From NCBI GenBank assembly GCA_020633975.1, contig JACKCR010000002.1, positions 2,666,001-2,730,000 of the forward strand: a DNA stretch of 64,000 bases, read 5' to 3'. This DNA comes from Candidatus Eiseniibacteriota bacterium (lineage in GTDB: Bacteria > Eisenbacteria > RBG-16-71-46 > CAIMUX01). The notes under the pieces are model-generated. The model was given only the letters and a program-made list of their open reading frames with translations, was not told the origin of the DNA and did not search any database. Numbering within the stretch: the first letter of the stretch is position 1; each line of letters begins with the position of its first letter. Both the position numbers and the translations under genes were made by a program. Of this stretch, positions 42,119 through 50,882 are shown in pieces.

Positions 42119-43738
42119 TTACTCGATGAGGATGAGGCGAGCGATGTCCGTCCGCCCGGCGGAGCGTACCGCCGCGAAGTAGATTCCGCCACTCACCCTT
42201 CGTCCCGTTCCATCCTTACCGTCCCAACTGGCGCGGGCTCCCGAGTCTCCGACGGCGACCACATCGAGGGAGCGCACGAGCCGGCCACGCACGTCGAAGA
42301 CCTCGACTTGGGCGCTGCCGACCTCAGGCACCTGCCCCAGATCGATCGAGACCGCGCCACGGAACGGGTTCGGGCTCACGTTGAGCCGAAGAGCATCGAG
42401 TACCGATACCGCAACGGGACACGACACACCACGTGCACCGATCAAGCCGCAGTCGCTTCCGTCCGGGTGATTGCCCGGCGTGCAGGGGGAACCACGGCGG
42501 AGCCCATATCCATCGACTGGATAGACACAGAACTCCGGGTCGACCGAGATGTTTCCGTCGAGCCCGGTCGGATCGCCGATCCCGATCCAATTGCCGGCCG
42601 CGTTGTCCCAGCTGTTGTTGCATTCCAACTCGGTGCCGTCGTTCGTCGGCAGAGTGATTCCGACGCCGTTCCGGGCGACGTTGTTCCGTGCGATCCGAAG
42701 CCCCTCGGCCGTGAACGGTTCGATCGGGGCGATGGCCGCTCCAGCGCAATCGGCCACGGTGTTGCCAACGAAACCGCTCCCGGGGTTCCAGAAGCGGTAG
42801 GCAAGGCCGGTTCCGCACCTCGCCACCAGGTTGTCGCTCACGTAAGGCGAGGCCGCCCTTGCGGCGATACCCGTCTCGCAACCGAAGACTGCGTTTCCGG
42901 ACAGCTGGAGATACGCATAGTCGAAACCGTCCGCGTACGCGTCGATCCCGATCAGCCCCGCGTGTACCACGTTGTCCCGAACCCTCACGTCTGCGTCGGA
43001 ACGGAACGTGACTTCGATCCCCGTGCCCTCCGTCGTGACCGTGTTCCGATCGACCTGGGCGCCTTGCGTGTTCACGTCCACGAAGATCCTACCGTTCGTC
43101 ACGACGTTGTCGCGGACTTTCACGGATTCTCCGGTCACCACGATCGATCCGTTCGTCACTTCACAACGATCGACCACGGCCTGGATCCCACTCACGACGA
43201 TGAGGTCCGTGCCGATGACGCTGGAGTCCAGCACCTCCACCGGGGCAAGGGCGAGCCCGCCGTCATGCATCAGCTCCACCGGCCCACCCTCGAACGTACA
43301 GTTCTGCACCATCAGATGGACTTCGTCGGACGTAGTGACATCGACGAGACCCATCAGCCGGCAGTTCGTGAGCGTGACGTCGCCCAACACTCCGTCCGCA
43401 GTGACCGAACCGACGTCCAGCCCGGAGAGCCCTCCCCCGCAGTACGAATCTCCCGACGAGGAAGACCAATGGACCCCGTCGACGAAGGTGGACGTCGCGT
43501 CGACGCCGTCGATCGAGAGGTCCTTCGCGACGATGGCCACGTCTTCAGGGTATGTACCCGCGGCGACCACGACGCGATCGCCGAACTCTGCCGCCGCGTC
43601 GACCGCGAGCTGGATCGTCGCGTAGTCGGCGGGCACATGGAGGTCAGCGGCTTGGATTTCAGTGGCGGCAGCGGTCAGAGATGACAGACTGATGGTGATA
43701 CAGGCGAGAGCTGGATGCGGTAGCCGGTAGCGGTGCAT
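42119..43738 (-). CDS. Secreted right-handed beta-helix protein with FlgD-like C-terminus
   Basis: 539 aa from ATG 43738 after AAGGAGTAGG. Signal peptide ends near IQA-ADLHVP. VPADYATIQLAVDAAAEFGDRVVVAAGTYPEDV is the usual start of these pectate-lyase-like helices; many parallel rungs follow (CRLMGLVDVTTSDEVHLMVQNCTF and others). The last 80 residues, LRLNVSPNPFRGAVSIDL...DVRGRLVRSLDV...WDGKDGTGRRVSGGIYFAAV, form the FlgD/T9SS-type Ig domain that in FCB bacteria directs secretion or surface attachment. The ligand, probably a polysaccharide, is inference. A promoter lies about 95 nt upstream. Confidence 0.85.
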   Translation of the reverse strand: MHRYRLPHPALACITISLSSLTAAATEIQAADLHVPADYATIQLAVDAAAEFGDRVVVAAGTYPEDVAIVAKDLSIDGVDATSTFVDGVHWSSSSGDSYCGGGLSGLDVGSVTADGVLGDVTLTNCRLMGLVDVTTSDEVHLMVQNCTFEGGPVELMHDGGLALAPVEVLDSSVIGTDLIVVSGIQAVVDRCEVTNGSIVVTGESVKVRDNVVTNGRIFVDVNTQGAQVDRNTVTTEGTGIEVTFRSDADVRVRDNVVHAGLIGIDAYADGFDYAYLQLSGNAVFGCETGIAARAASPYVSDNLVARCGTGLAYRFWNPGSGFVGNTVADCAGAAIAPIEPFTAEGLRIARNNVARNGVGITLPTNDGTELECNNSWDNAAGNWIGIGDPTGLDGNISVDPEFCVYPVDGYGLRRGSPCTPGNHPDGSDCGLIGARGVSCPVAVSVLDALRLNVSPNPFRGAVSIDLGQVPEVGSAQVEVFDVRGRLVRSLDVVAVGDSGARASWDGKDGTGRRVSGGIYFAAVRSAGRTDIARLILIE

Positions 43739-43831
43739 CTTCCTACTCCTTGTCGGACGAGAGAGCCGGCTCACCGAAGGGGGGCACGGTGGCCGCTCGA
43801 CAATCCTCGAACCTAGAAATCCGAGGTCTCG

Positions 43832-43861
43832 ATTATACTGAAGACTCACTGCGCGTGCCAC
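43832..43861 (-). promoter_or_regulatory. Promoter for beta-helix gene
   Basis: On the minus strand: GTGGCA (43861-43856), 18 nt, TATAAT (43837-43832). The -10 is a perfect sigma-70 consensus; the -35 matches four of six. It lies 94 nt before the start codon at 43738. Confidence 0.5.
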
Positions 43862-43942
43862 CTCTGTGGCGGGCCGAGGCTCGGTTGCACGGCGCCGCCC
43901 CGCCGAGATCGTCCTCGCGACGAGAAAGGCCAGGCTGACGAC

Positions 43943-45652
43943 GTGTCCCTTCGAACGACAACGACCTCACGCCTCGGGGGAGCATTCGGCCTCACGTCTC
44001 TCGCGGTAGGAGCGGCCGTGGCGTGGTTCCTCTCACTCCTCCCCACTCCCTGCGAAGCGACATCCTGCGGCTACATCGCACCCTGGGAAATGTTGGAGTT
44101 CAGTGAGGTGGTCTTCGAGGGAACCATTCTGGGCGACGCGCTGTCGGAACTCCCCGATTCGGAACGGAAGTTCGCCGCTGCCGCGGTGCGAATCCAAGTC
44201 GATCGGCAGTGGGTTGGGGAGGCCGATCACGAAGTGATCGTCTCGGGAGGCCCTAGCCTTTCGAAGTGGCTCGACCATGTCGGTGAGTCGTACTTCTTCT
44301 GCAGCAGCCAGGTGCTACTCGTGCCGGGCCAGCCCCACACCGCCAGCGGCTTCCTCCGCACGGGCGAATGCGTCCGGAACTCCCCGCTCCCATGCGCGGA
44401 GGTGGAGCTTCTTGCGATCGAGCTCCTGGTGGCCGGCGAGCCAGAAGAAGTCGTGGCAGATCGCGTCGCGAGCTGGCTAGTCACTCATATGTCGGCGCTA
44501 GCTCCCGACTGCGAACGATTCCGGCCGAATCGATACTCGCGGAACGCAAGGGACCTCGGGGCGTGCATGAGTCTTGTCGGGTCGGGGAGGCGCGCCGAGA
44601 TCCTCGACTTCGTCGAGCTGGAGTGCCGATCGCCGGAGCGAGCAAAGGCTCTGTTACGCGAGTTCGTCCATCACTGTGGCGACGAATGGCCAGGCTCGGT
44701 CGAATGGCTTCTGCGAATGATCGAGAACGCGAGTCCGTCGATCCGCGCCGACGCAATCCGGGAGACGATCCTACGCCCGATCGCGCGCGATCCTCGAGTT
44801 CGCCCAGCTATCGTTCGCGCGACGCATGACGACGATCCGAAGGTCGCGAGCGAGGCGCTTTGGATCTACGGCAAGCGCTTCGCCCAGCCGGGCGAAGGGC
44901 CGTCGTTTCGCGCAACCTTGCTCGATATCTTCGCAACGGAGCCACGCGTTCGCGAGGGCGCGGTCAGCGTTCTTCGGAGCTGGGCGGATTCGCTCACTTC
45001 GGAGCAACGGGTCGAGCTGCTCAGCTCCGCCGATCCCCTGGTGTGGCGGACGTACTCCACCCAGTTCTTTTCCAAGCGGGAGCTCGACGATGCCGAGAGC
45101 CAAGAGCTGCTTCGCTGGCTGGACCTCCCGCTGCGACGAGTCGAAGCGGTGAGAGCCCTCGGCTTCGCGATGGACCACAGCTACTACCTCCTCTCGCATC
45201 TGACAGAGTGGTTGCCGAGCCTCAGCAAGGAGGAACAGAAGCAGATCGTACGGGCGCAGATGCCCGCCGGAACGCCGGAACTCCTGGCTCTGCTACCTCG
45301 ACTCCCCGGCCCTGTGCTCGAATCCGCGCTGGACCTTCGTCTTCCGGAGTACAGCCCCGCCTTCGCCTGGCAGATCGAAACAGGCCTCGCGTCTCCCTCC
45401 GCGAGTGCACGGCTGAGAGCGTTGGAACGGAGTCAGTGGGCAACACAAGACGTGGAACCTCACGGCAGGGCCGTCCTCAGCTGTCTCCTGGATCCCGATG
45501 CGGATGTGCGTGAGGCGGCTCTCGGGTACCTCGAACAGCTGGGGCCGCACTGGCGGGACCAGGCCATCCCTGCCTTGGAGACTCTGGCAGCCGCGGGGGA
45601 TTCGCTCGCGCCGAGAGCGAAACGCCTGCTCTCTAACGCGACGGAACCATGA
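43943..45652 (+). CDS. Exported NTR-like / HEAT-repeat protein
   Basis: 569 aa from GTG 43943 (weak ribosome binding site). Hydrophobic segment LTSLAVGAAVAWFLSLLPTPCEA is a signal peptide. Residues about 35-160 resemble an NTR/TIMP-like OB domain: CGYIAPWEMLEFSEVVFEGTILG, RIQVDRQWVGEADHEVIVSGG, ESYFFCSSQVLLVPG, with paired Cys. The remaining 400 residues are helical and contain HEAT-like repeats (WLLRMIENASPSIRADAIRE, VRATHDDDPKVASEALWIYG, LLDPDADVREAALGYLEQLG). Scaffold or inhibitor functions are possible; none is shown. It converges with and overlaps the UspA gene by 20 nt. Confidence 0.65.
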   Translation: MSLRTTTTSRLGGAFGLTSLAVGAAVAWFLSLLPTPCEATSCGYIAPWEMLEFSEVVFEGTILGDALSELPDSERKFAAAAVRIQVDRQWVGEADHEVIVSGGPSLSKWLDHVGESYFFCSSQVLLVPGQPHTASGFLRTGECVRNSPLPCAEVELLAIELLVAGEPEEVVADRVASWLVTHMSALAPDCERFRPNRYSRNARDLGACMSLVGSGRRAEILDFVELECRSPERAKALLREFVHHCGDEWPGSVEWLLRMIENASPSIRADAIRETILRPIARDPRVRPAIVRATHDDDPKVASEALWIYGKRFAQPGEGPSFRATLLDIFATEPRVREGAVSVLRSWADSLTSEQRVELLSSADPLVWRTYSTQFFSKRELDDAESQELLRWLDLPLRRVEAVRALGFAMDHSYYLLSHLTEWLPSLSKEEQKQIVRAQMPAGTPELLALLPRLPGPVLESALDLRLPEYSPAFAWQIETGLASPSASARLRALERSQWATQDVEPHGRAVLSCLLDPDADVREAALGYLEQLGPHWRDQAIPALETLAAAGDSLAPRAKRLLSNATEP

Positions 45653-46055
45653 GCACCGGGATCCGCGTCCGATGCCGCACCGCATGCGCCACGCTCCCCC
45701 GCAGAACGTCCTGGAAGATCCCGTGTCGATGGGTCGCCATCGCAATGAGGTCACACTCGTTCGACTCCGCGAGTTCGACCAAACGTGACGCTGCATCTCC
45801 CGTCTCGAGGACGATCTCGGCGTCGAATCCATCCTCTTCGAACCGCGCCTTGACCGAGGCGAGATACGCACGGGCTCGTCGGATCTCCTCGGAGTCCTGG
45901 AGGTCCAGAGCATCCTGGTAGCGGGCGGCGAATCCGACCGCCACGTGGGCGAAGAGAATGTGCGCGCGATGGAGGCGTGCGAGATCGAGCACGTGATCGA
46001 GAATCGTCTGGTCGGCTTCGGAGTTCTCGAGTGGGACGAGGATCCGTGTGTACAT
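45633..46055 (-). CDS. uspA: Universal stress protein
   Basis: 140 aa from ATG 46055, two bases after the mntH stop, with GGGAG upstream. Start YTRILVPLENSEADQTILDHVLDLARLHRAHILFAHV and end ECDLIAMATHRHGIFQDVLRGSVAHAVRHRTRIPVLMVP are the UspA fold; the ATP-binding G-2x-G-9x-G(S/T) motif is only partly kept (HGIFQDVLRGSVAHAV), so nucleotide binding is uncertain. It is the last gene of the metalloprotease-mntH-uspA operon and so probably responds to metal or oxidative stress. Confidence 0.86.
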   Translation of the reverse strand: MYTRILVPLENSEADQTILDHVLDLARLHRAHILFAHVAVGFAARYQDALDLQDSEEIRRARAYLASVKARFEEDGFDAEIVLETGDAASRLVELAESNECDLIAMATHRHGIFQDVLRGSVAHAVRHRTRIPVLMVPSR

Positions 46056-46057
46056 CG

Positions 46058-47401
46058 CTAGACTCCCAACCATTCGGCCACGGTGACCACGAGCAAGTAG
46101 GCGTTGAGGACCAGGATCAGAGCCGTCACGACCCAGGCGACGATCTTGAGCCGGGAGGAGTTGACGAAACGGCCCATCTTCTCGCCGTCGTTCGTGAACC
46201 GAACGAGCGGTACTACCGCGAACGACAGCTGGAGAGACAGGATCACCTGACTCAGGATGAGGAGTTCACCGATTCCACGCGGACCGGAGACCGCAGCAAC
46301 GATCGCGGCCGGCACGATGGCGATGAGCCGCGTCACGAGTCGACGGAGCCAGGGCCGGAGCCGAAGGTCGAGAAACCCCTCCATGACGATCTGCCCGGCG
46401 AGCGTTCCGGTGATCGTCGAGTTCTGTCCGGACGCGAGAAGCGCAATCGCGAACGCTGCACTTGCGAGGGGCGCACCGAGTACCGGGGTGAGCAGATGAT
46501 AGGCGTCGTTGATGTCGGCGACGTCTTGGTGCGAGGTTCCGTGGAAGGCCGCCGCGCTGAGGATGAGGATCGTCGCGTTGATGAAGAACGCCGCGGAGAG
46601 GCTCACGTTGGAATCGATCGTGGCGAACCGGATGGCCATCCCCTTGCCGTGATCGTCGCGGGTGAAGGCACGAGTCTGGACGACGCTCGAGTGGAGGTAG
46701 AGGTTGTGCGGCATCACGGTGGCTCCGATGATGCCGATCGCGATGTAGAGCATGCCCGGGTCCATCACGATTTCCGGAGTCGGAACGAGCCCACCCATCA
46801 CCTGCACGGCATCCGGTCTCGACGCGACGAGTTCGTACGCGAAGCACCCTCCGATCGTGAGGATGAGCGTGACCACGACCGCCTCGAGCGCGCGGAACCC
46901 CCAGTTCTGGAGGAGGAGTACCACCATGACGTCGACCGCGGTGATGAGAACGCCCCACACGAGCGGGAGCCCGAACAACAGGTTGAGCGCGATCGCGGAG
47001 CCGATCACCTCCGCCAAGTCACACGCGGCGATCGCGATCTCGCAGAGGATCCAGAGGACGAAGTTGACCTTGGCCGGGTAGTGATCCCGACAGGCCTGCG
47101 CGAGGTCCCGACGCGTGACGATCCCCAGCTTCAGCGCCAGGTGCTGGAGGATCATCGCGCAGAGGTTCGAGATCAGGATGACGGAGAGGAGCCGGTATCC
47201 GTACTTGGCGCCTCCCGCGATGTCGGTGGCCCAGTTGCCCGGATCCATGTATCCGACCGCAACGAGGAGACCTGGTCCGGAGAACGCGATCAGCTTCCGC
47301 CAGAACGGATCGTGAGCCCCGACCCGCACCGAGGCATGGGACTCGGGCAGGGAAACGCTGTTTCGAACTCTGCGCCAGCCGCGCTCGGGTGTCTCGCTCA
47401 C
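46058..47401 (-). CDS. mntH: NRAMP-family divalent metal transporter
   Basis: 447 aa from GTG 47401, overlapping the upstream stop by 4 nt. The family's metal-binding motif DPGNW (53-57) in helix 1 and [15 protein letters not shown] in helix 6 are intact, with eleven membrane helices in total and [21 protein letters not shown] in the later half. It imports Mn(II) or Fe(II) with protons. It sits between a lipoprotein metalloprotease and UspA, so a metal/oxidative-stress role fits. No MntR box was identified. Confidence 0.92.
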   Translation of the reverse strand: MSETPERGWRRVRNSVSLPESHASVRVGAHDPFWRKLIAFSGPGLLVAVGYMDPGNWATDIAGGAKYGYRLLSVILISNLCAMILQHLALKLGIVTRRDLAQACRDHYPAKVNFVLWILCEIAIAACDLAEVIGSAIALNLLFGLPLVWGVLITAVDVMVVLLLQNWGFRALEAVVVTLILTIGGCFAYELVASRPDAVQVMGGLVPTPEIVMDPGMLYIAIGIIGATVMPHNLYLHSSVVQTRAFTRDDHGKGMAIRFATIDSNVSLSAAFFINATILILSAAAFHGTSHQDVADINDAYHLLTPVLGAPLASAAFAIALLASGQNSTITGTLAGQIVMEGFLDLRLRPWLRRLVTRLIAIVPAAIVAAVSGPRGIGELLILSQVILSLQLSFAVVPLVRFTNDGEKMGRFVNSSRLKIVAWVVTALILVLNAYLLVVTVAEWLGV

Positions 47402-48231
47402 GGGTACTCGATCCTATCCGCCGTGGCGGCGTCCAGCGCTCCGAACCAGCCGTCTTCGAGCTGCTTCGCGCTCTTCCCGGTGAACCGAGTCAGTCCGTCC
47501 ATCCCGCCGTCCCAGGCCGCACGAACTCCGTTCCTTCCCCAGGACTCTTCGATGAACTGGACGAAGCTACCCGCCAGCGGATAGGAGATCCGGTCGTCCT
47601 GTTTCTCGAACTTCTGGGTGAGCTCGGTCAGTGGGATCCTGTGCTCGCCCTCCTGCAGGTGACGCGCGAGTCCGTGAAGCGGATGGCCATACCAGACATC
47701 CGACACACAGACCGCGACGCCCTCGTTCACCCAGAGGTCCGGCTTCCCCCACACGTTCATCGCGACCACGTGGAGGAGTTCGTGACGCGCGCTGATCCGG
47801 AAGCCGTCGTTGACGAGGAACACGAGGACGCCCGTCTCGGGAAAAGCGATCCCGTTCGTTTGGACTCCGAGAAGGTCCACCATCCGCTCGCGCGAGGGCA
47901 CGATGAACAGGTCCAGAGGTCGTTCGTATCCGTCCTCACCGAGGAACCGGAGGATGCGGTCCAAAGACTCTTCGGCGTCACGCCCGACTTCGTCCAGTCG
48001 ACCCGCTCCCGAAGCCTCTGGCTCGTAGTGGATGGTGAAGTGCGCGGTCCGGACCTCGCTCCAGTCGAAGCCGTCCCGGGTGCCTAGTTGTTGGGCGGAC
48101 GGCTGCCCACCGCCGAGAAGTGCGCATCCGGAGAGCCCGCACCCGGAGAGTCCCGCACCCACGGACAGGATCAGCGTCGCGAGGATGAACCCAACGAGAT
48201 GCGAGCGGGACTGACGCTGCACTACCCGCAT
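47398..48231 (-). CDS. Lipoprotein gluzincin metalloprotease
   Basis: 277 aa from ATG 48231 after AGGAGGAG. Hydrophobic segment [21 protein letters not shown] ends in a lipobox (Cys31; a second LSGC follows). Catalytic motif HELLH (150-154) and downstream NEGVA with Glu170, 16 residues later, give the gluzincin (peptidase MA clan) zinc site: [16 protein letters not shown]. The core starts [17 protein letters not shown]. It would act at the membrane in the periplasm on unknown proteins. First gene of the operon with mntH and uspA (4-nt overlap). Confidence 0.78.
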   Translation of the reverse strand: MRVVQRQSRSHLVGFILATLILSVGAGLSGCGLSGCALLGGGQPSAQQLGTRDGFDWSEVRTAHFTIHYEPEASGAGRLDEVGRDAEESLDRILRFLGEDGYERPLDLFIVPSRERMVDLLGVQTNGIAFPETGVLVFLVNDGFRISARHELLHVVAMNVWGKPDLWVNEGVAVCVSDVWYGHPLHGLARHLQEGEHRIPLTELTQKFEKQDDRISYPLAGSFVQFIEESWGRNGVRAAWDGGMDGLTRFTGKSAKQLEDGWFGALDAATADRIEYP

Positions 48232-48526
48232 TGGGTCTCCTCCTGCACACGCACCTCCATACCCCGACTCCTTGGACGGACCCGAGCCTACCCGCGGCCC
48301 GATCGACGGTCGATCGCGATTTCCACGCAACTCCTGCGCATGAACCCGCGATATGTATCTGGCGGACTCCGTATCGGTCCCAAGCAGTTCCGTACGGGCG
48401 GCATCGTAGACCCGCCCGGCGGCGGAATCCGCCCTGTTCCCGGTCCCGAAGCCTGGGCTACCATCGGCGACTGTTCCGCCCATAGGGCCGGTTTCGCGCC
48501 GAGACGTCATTCACGAGGAGATCCGC

Positions 48527-50647
48527 GTGTCCCGATTCTCTGCTCTCTGGGAAGACCTGAAGTCCGGCAACGTCGAGAAGGTGCTGACCCAGTACAGCGA
48601 CGTCCTCCTCGCCGGGCTCATCATGAGCATCGTCGGGATGATGCTGATCCCGCTACCGACCCCGCTTCTCGACGTCCTGCTCACCGCCAACGTCTGTGTC
48701 GCCACCACCATCCTCATGGTGGCGATCTACATCCAGGACGCGACGAAGATCGCCGCCTTTCCGACGATCCTCCTCATCACGACCCTCTTCCGACTCGGCC
48801 TCAACGTCTCGACGACCCGTCTCATCCTCCTCCAAGCCGACGCGGGAGAGGTCGTCCGGGCCTTCGGCGCGTTCGTCGCGGGAGGAAACATCGTCGTCGG
48901 TGTCGTGATCTTCCTCATCTTGACGATCATCCAGTTCGTCGTGATCACGAAGGGAGCCGAGCGCGTGGCCGAGGTGTCCGCGCGGTTCACCCTCGACGCA
49001 CTCCCCGGAAAGCAGATGTCGATCGACGCCGACTTCCGGGCCGGGCTCTTCGACATCCACGAGGCCCGTCGTCGTCGGAACGCTCTCCAACGCGAGTCCC
49101 AGCTCTACGGAGCGATGGACGGAGCGATGAAGTTCGTCAAGGGAGACGCGATCGCCGGCATCATCATCACGATCATCAACATCATCGGTGGTCTTTCCAT
49201 CGGCGTCCTCCAGCGCGGCATGGAAGCGGGAAAGGCGGCCCAGACCTACTCGCTCCTCACCATCGGTGACGGGCTCGTCAGCCAGATCCCCGCGCTCCTC
49301 ATCTCCGTCTCCGCGGGAATCGTCGTCACCCGGGTCGCGTCCGAGGAGTCCGAGACACATCTCGGCAAGGACATCGGGCAGCAGATCCTCGCCCAACCGA
49401 AGGCGATCGCGATCGTCTCCGTGCTCCTGGTCTTGCTCGGGCTCGTCCCCGGGCTACCCAAGGTTCCGTTCTTCCTCCTCGCGCTCGTGATGGGCGGCAT
49501 CGCCTACGGCCTCTTCCGCACAAGGCGCCTGGCCGAAGAAGCCGAAGCGCAACCCGAAGACGACGAGGACGATCTCGGAAGCGAACCGGGCTACAGCCTC
49601 ACCGTTCCGATCCTCGTTCAAGTGAGTCAGGGCCTCACCGCGTTGATCGACCGAGAGGGCGAAGGGGGAAAGATCCTCGCACAGAAGGTGCCGGAGCTTC
49701 GGAACTCACTCTACTTCGAACTCGGCGTCCTCTTCCCTCCGATCCAGATCCGCGGCCGCCAGCCGATCGAAGGGAACACCTTCGCCGTCCTCCTCAAGGA
49801 AGTGCCGATCTACACCGGTACGATTCCGGACGACAAGCGACTCACCGACGAGTCCGCGGAGAGCCTCGCCATCTTCCAGCTCGGAGCCGAGGAAGCCATC
49901 CACCCCGTGACCGGAAAGCCCGCGGCGTGGATTCCGGTGGAGAAGGAAGAGACGGCGAAGGCGGCGGGGATTCGGGTCTACGCGCCCGCGGAGCTCCTCG
50001 TCCTCCACCTCGCCGGATTCCTCCGCAACTACGCGCACGAGTTCATCGGCCTTCAAGAGGTACGAACGATGCTCGACCAGCTCTCGGAGTCCCACCCGAG
50101 CTTGGTCGACGAGGTCGTTCCGAAGGTCGTCAACCTATTCCAGATCACAGAAGTGCTCCAGCGACTCGTGCGCGAGCGGGTCTCGATCCGGGACCTCAAG
50201 GGGATCGTAGAGGCGTTGGGTGAGTGGGGCCGGATGGAAACGGATCCGCTCCAGCTGACGGAACTCGTCCGCTCCAGCCTCTCCCGCCCCCTCTGCTTCC
50301 GACACGCGCGGCCGGACGGGAAGCTCCTCGTCTACACCGTCGATCCGGAGATCCAGCAGGCCGTGAGCGAATCGATCCGGCGCACCACGACAGGGAACTA
50401 CCTCGGCCTCTCCCCCGACATCCAGGCCGACATCCTGGAAGCGATCCGCCGTGAGCTCGGGCCCCGTCCCGCAACCGCCCCGCCGGCCGTCGTGTTGGTG
50501 GAGAACGATGTCCGGCCGTACGTCCGTCGCTTGGTGGAGCTCGAGTTCCCGGATGCTGCAGTGCTCTCGATGCGCGAATTGACCCCGGAGCTGATCCCAC
50601 AGCCCGTCGGGATGATCTCCCTCGCCGGCGCCGGCATGTTCGGGTAG
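48527..50647 (+). CDS. sctV: Type III secretion export gate, SctV type
   Basis: 706 aa from GTG 48527 after GAGGAG. The N-terminal 345 residues have the seven to eight membrane helices and the FHIPEP region of the FlhA/SctV family: FRLGLNVSTTRLILL, TKGAERVAEVSARFTLDALPGKQMSIDAD (to residue 169) and GAMDGAMKFVKGDAIAG (195-211). 'GAMKFVKGDAIAG' is characteristic of injectisome SctV, where flagellar FlhA has GASKFVRGDAIAG. The C-terminal cytosolic domain (from 360) forms the nonameric ring that receives chaperone-substrate complexes. No other export-apparatus gene is next to it; the two neighbours are a metalloprotease operon (divergent) and a histidine kinase. Confidence 0.88.
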   Translation: MSRFSALWEDLKSGNVEKVLTQYSDVLLAGLIMSIVGMMLIPLPTPLLDVLLTANVCVATTILMVAIYIQDATKIAAFPTILLITTLFRLGLNVSTTRLILLQADAGEVVRAFGAFVAGGNIVVGVVIFLILTIIQFVVITKGAERVAEVSARFTLDALPGKQMSIDADFRAGLFDIHEARRRRNALQRESQLYGAMDGAMKFVKGDAIAGIIITIINIIGGLSIGVLQRGMEAGKAAQTYSLLTIGDGLVSQIPALLISVSAGIVVTRVASEESETHLGKDIGQQILAQPKAIAIVSVLLVLLGLVPGLPKVPFFLLALVMGGIAYGLFRTRRLAEEAEAQPEDDEDDLGSEPGYSLTVPILVQVSQGLTALIDREGEGGKILAQKVPELRNSLYFELGVLFPPIQIRGRQPIEGNTFAVLLKEVPIYTGTIPDDKRLTDESAESLAIFQLGAEEAIHPVTGKPAAWIPVEKEETAKAAGIRVYAPAELLVLHLAGFLRNYAHEFIGLQEVRTMLDQLSESHPSLVDEVVPKVVNLFQITEVLQRLVRERVSIRDLKGIVEALGEWGRMETDPLQLTELVRSSLSRPLCFRHARPDGKLLVYTVDPEIQQAVSESIRRTTTGNYLGLSPDIQADILEAIRRELGPRPATAPPAVVLVENDVRPYVRRLVELEFPDAAVLSMRELTPELIPQPVGMISLAGAGMFG

Positions 50648-50648
50648 G

Positions 50649-50663
50649 GCAGCGGCACGCTGC
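50649..50663 (+). terminator. Stem-loop after sctV
   Basis: GCAGCG-gca-CGCTGC, two nucleotides after the stop. No T-tract. The rest of the 235-nt gap before the kinase shows no gene. Confidence 0.4.
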
Positions 50664-50882
50664 GTCATTCGACCCAGCGGCTAGCCTGGGGACCGCCTCG
50701 CACCCTGCCTTCTTCGGTAGGGCGGGTGAACGAAGGACCCCATCGGCATCGATTTCGCGTCGCAGAACCCTGACGCGATGGCGCCCATCCCCCCACCAAC
50801 CTCAAGAAGCCAGGAAGGACCGACGACCCTTACAGGGAGGAAACCGCCACCCGCGACGTAGGTTCGGGAGGACCCGACACCC

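Noticed and set aside
48527-50647. Annotation as flagellar FlhA
   Set aside because: Internal motif is GAMKFVKGDAIAG (SctV form) and no flagellar genes flank it. A tree would settle this.
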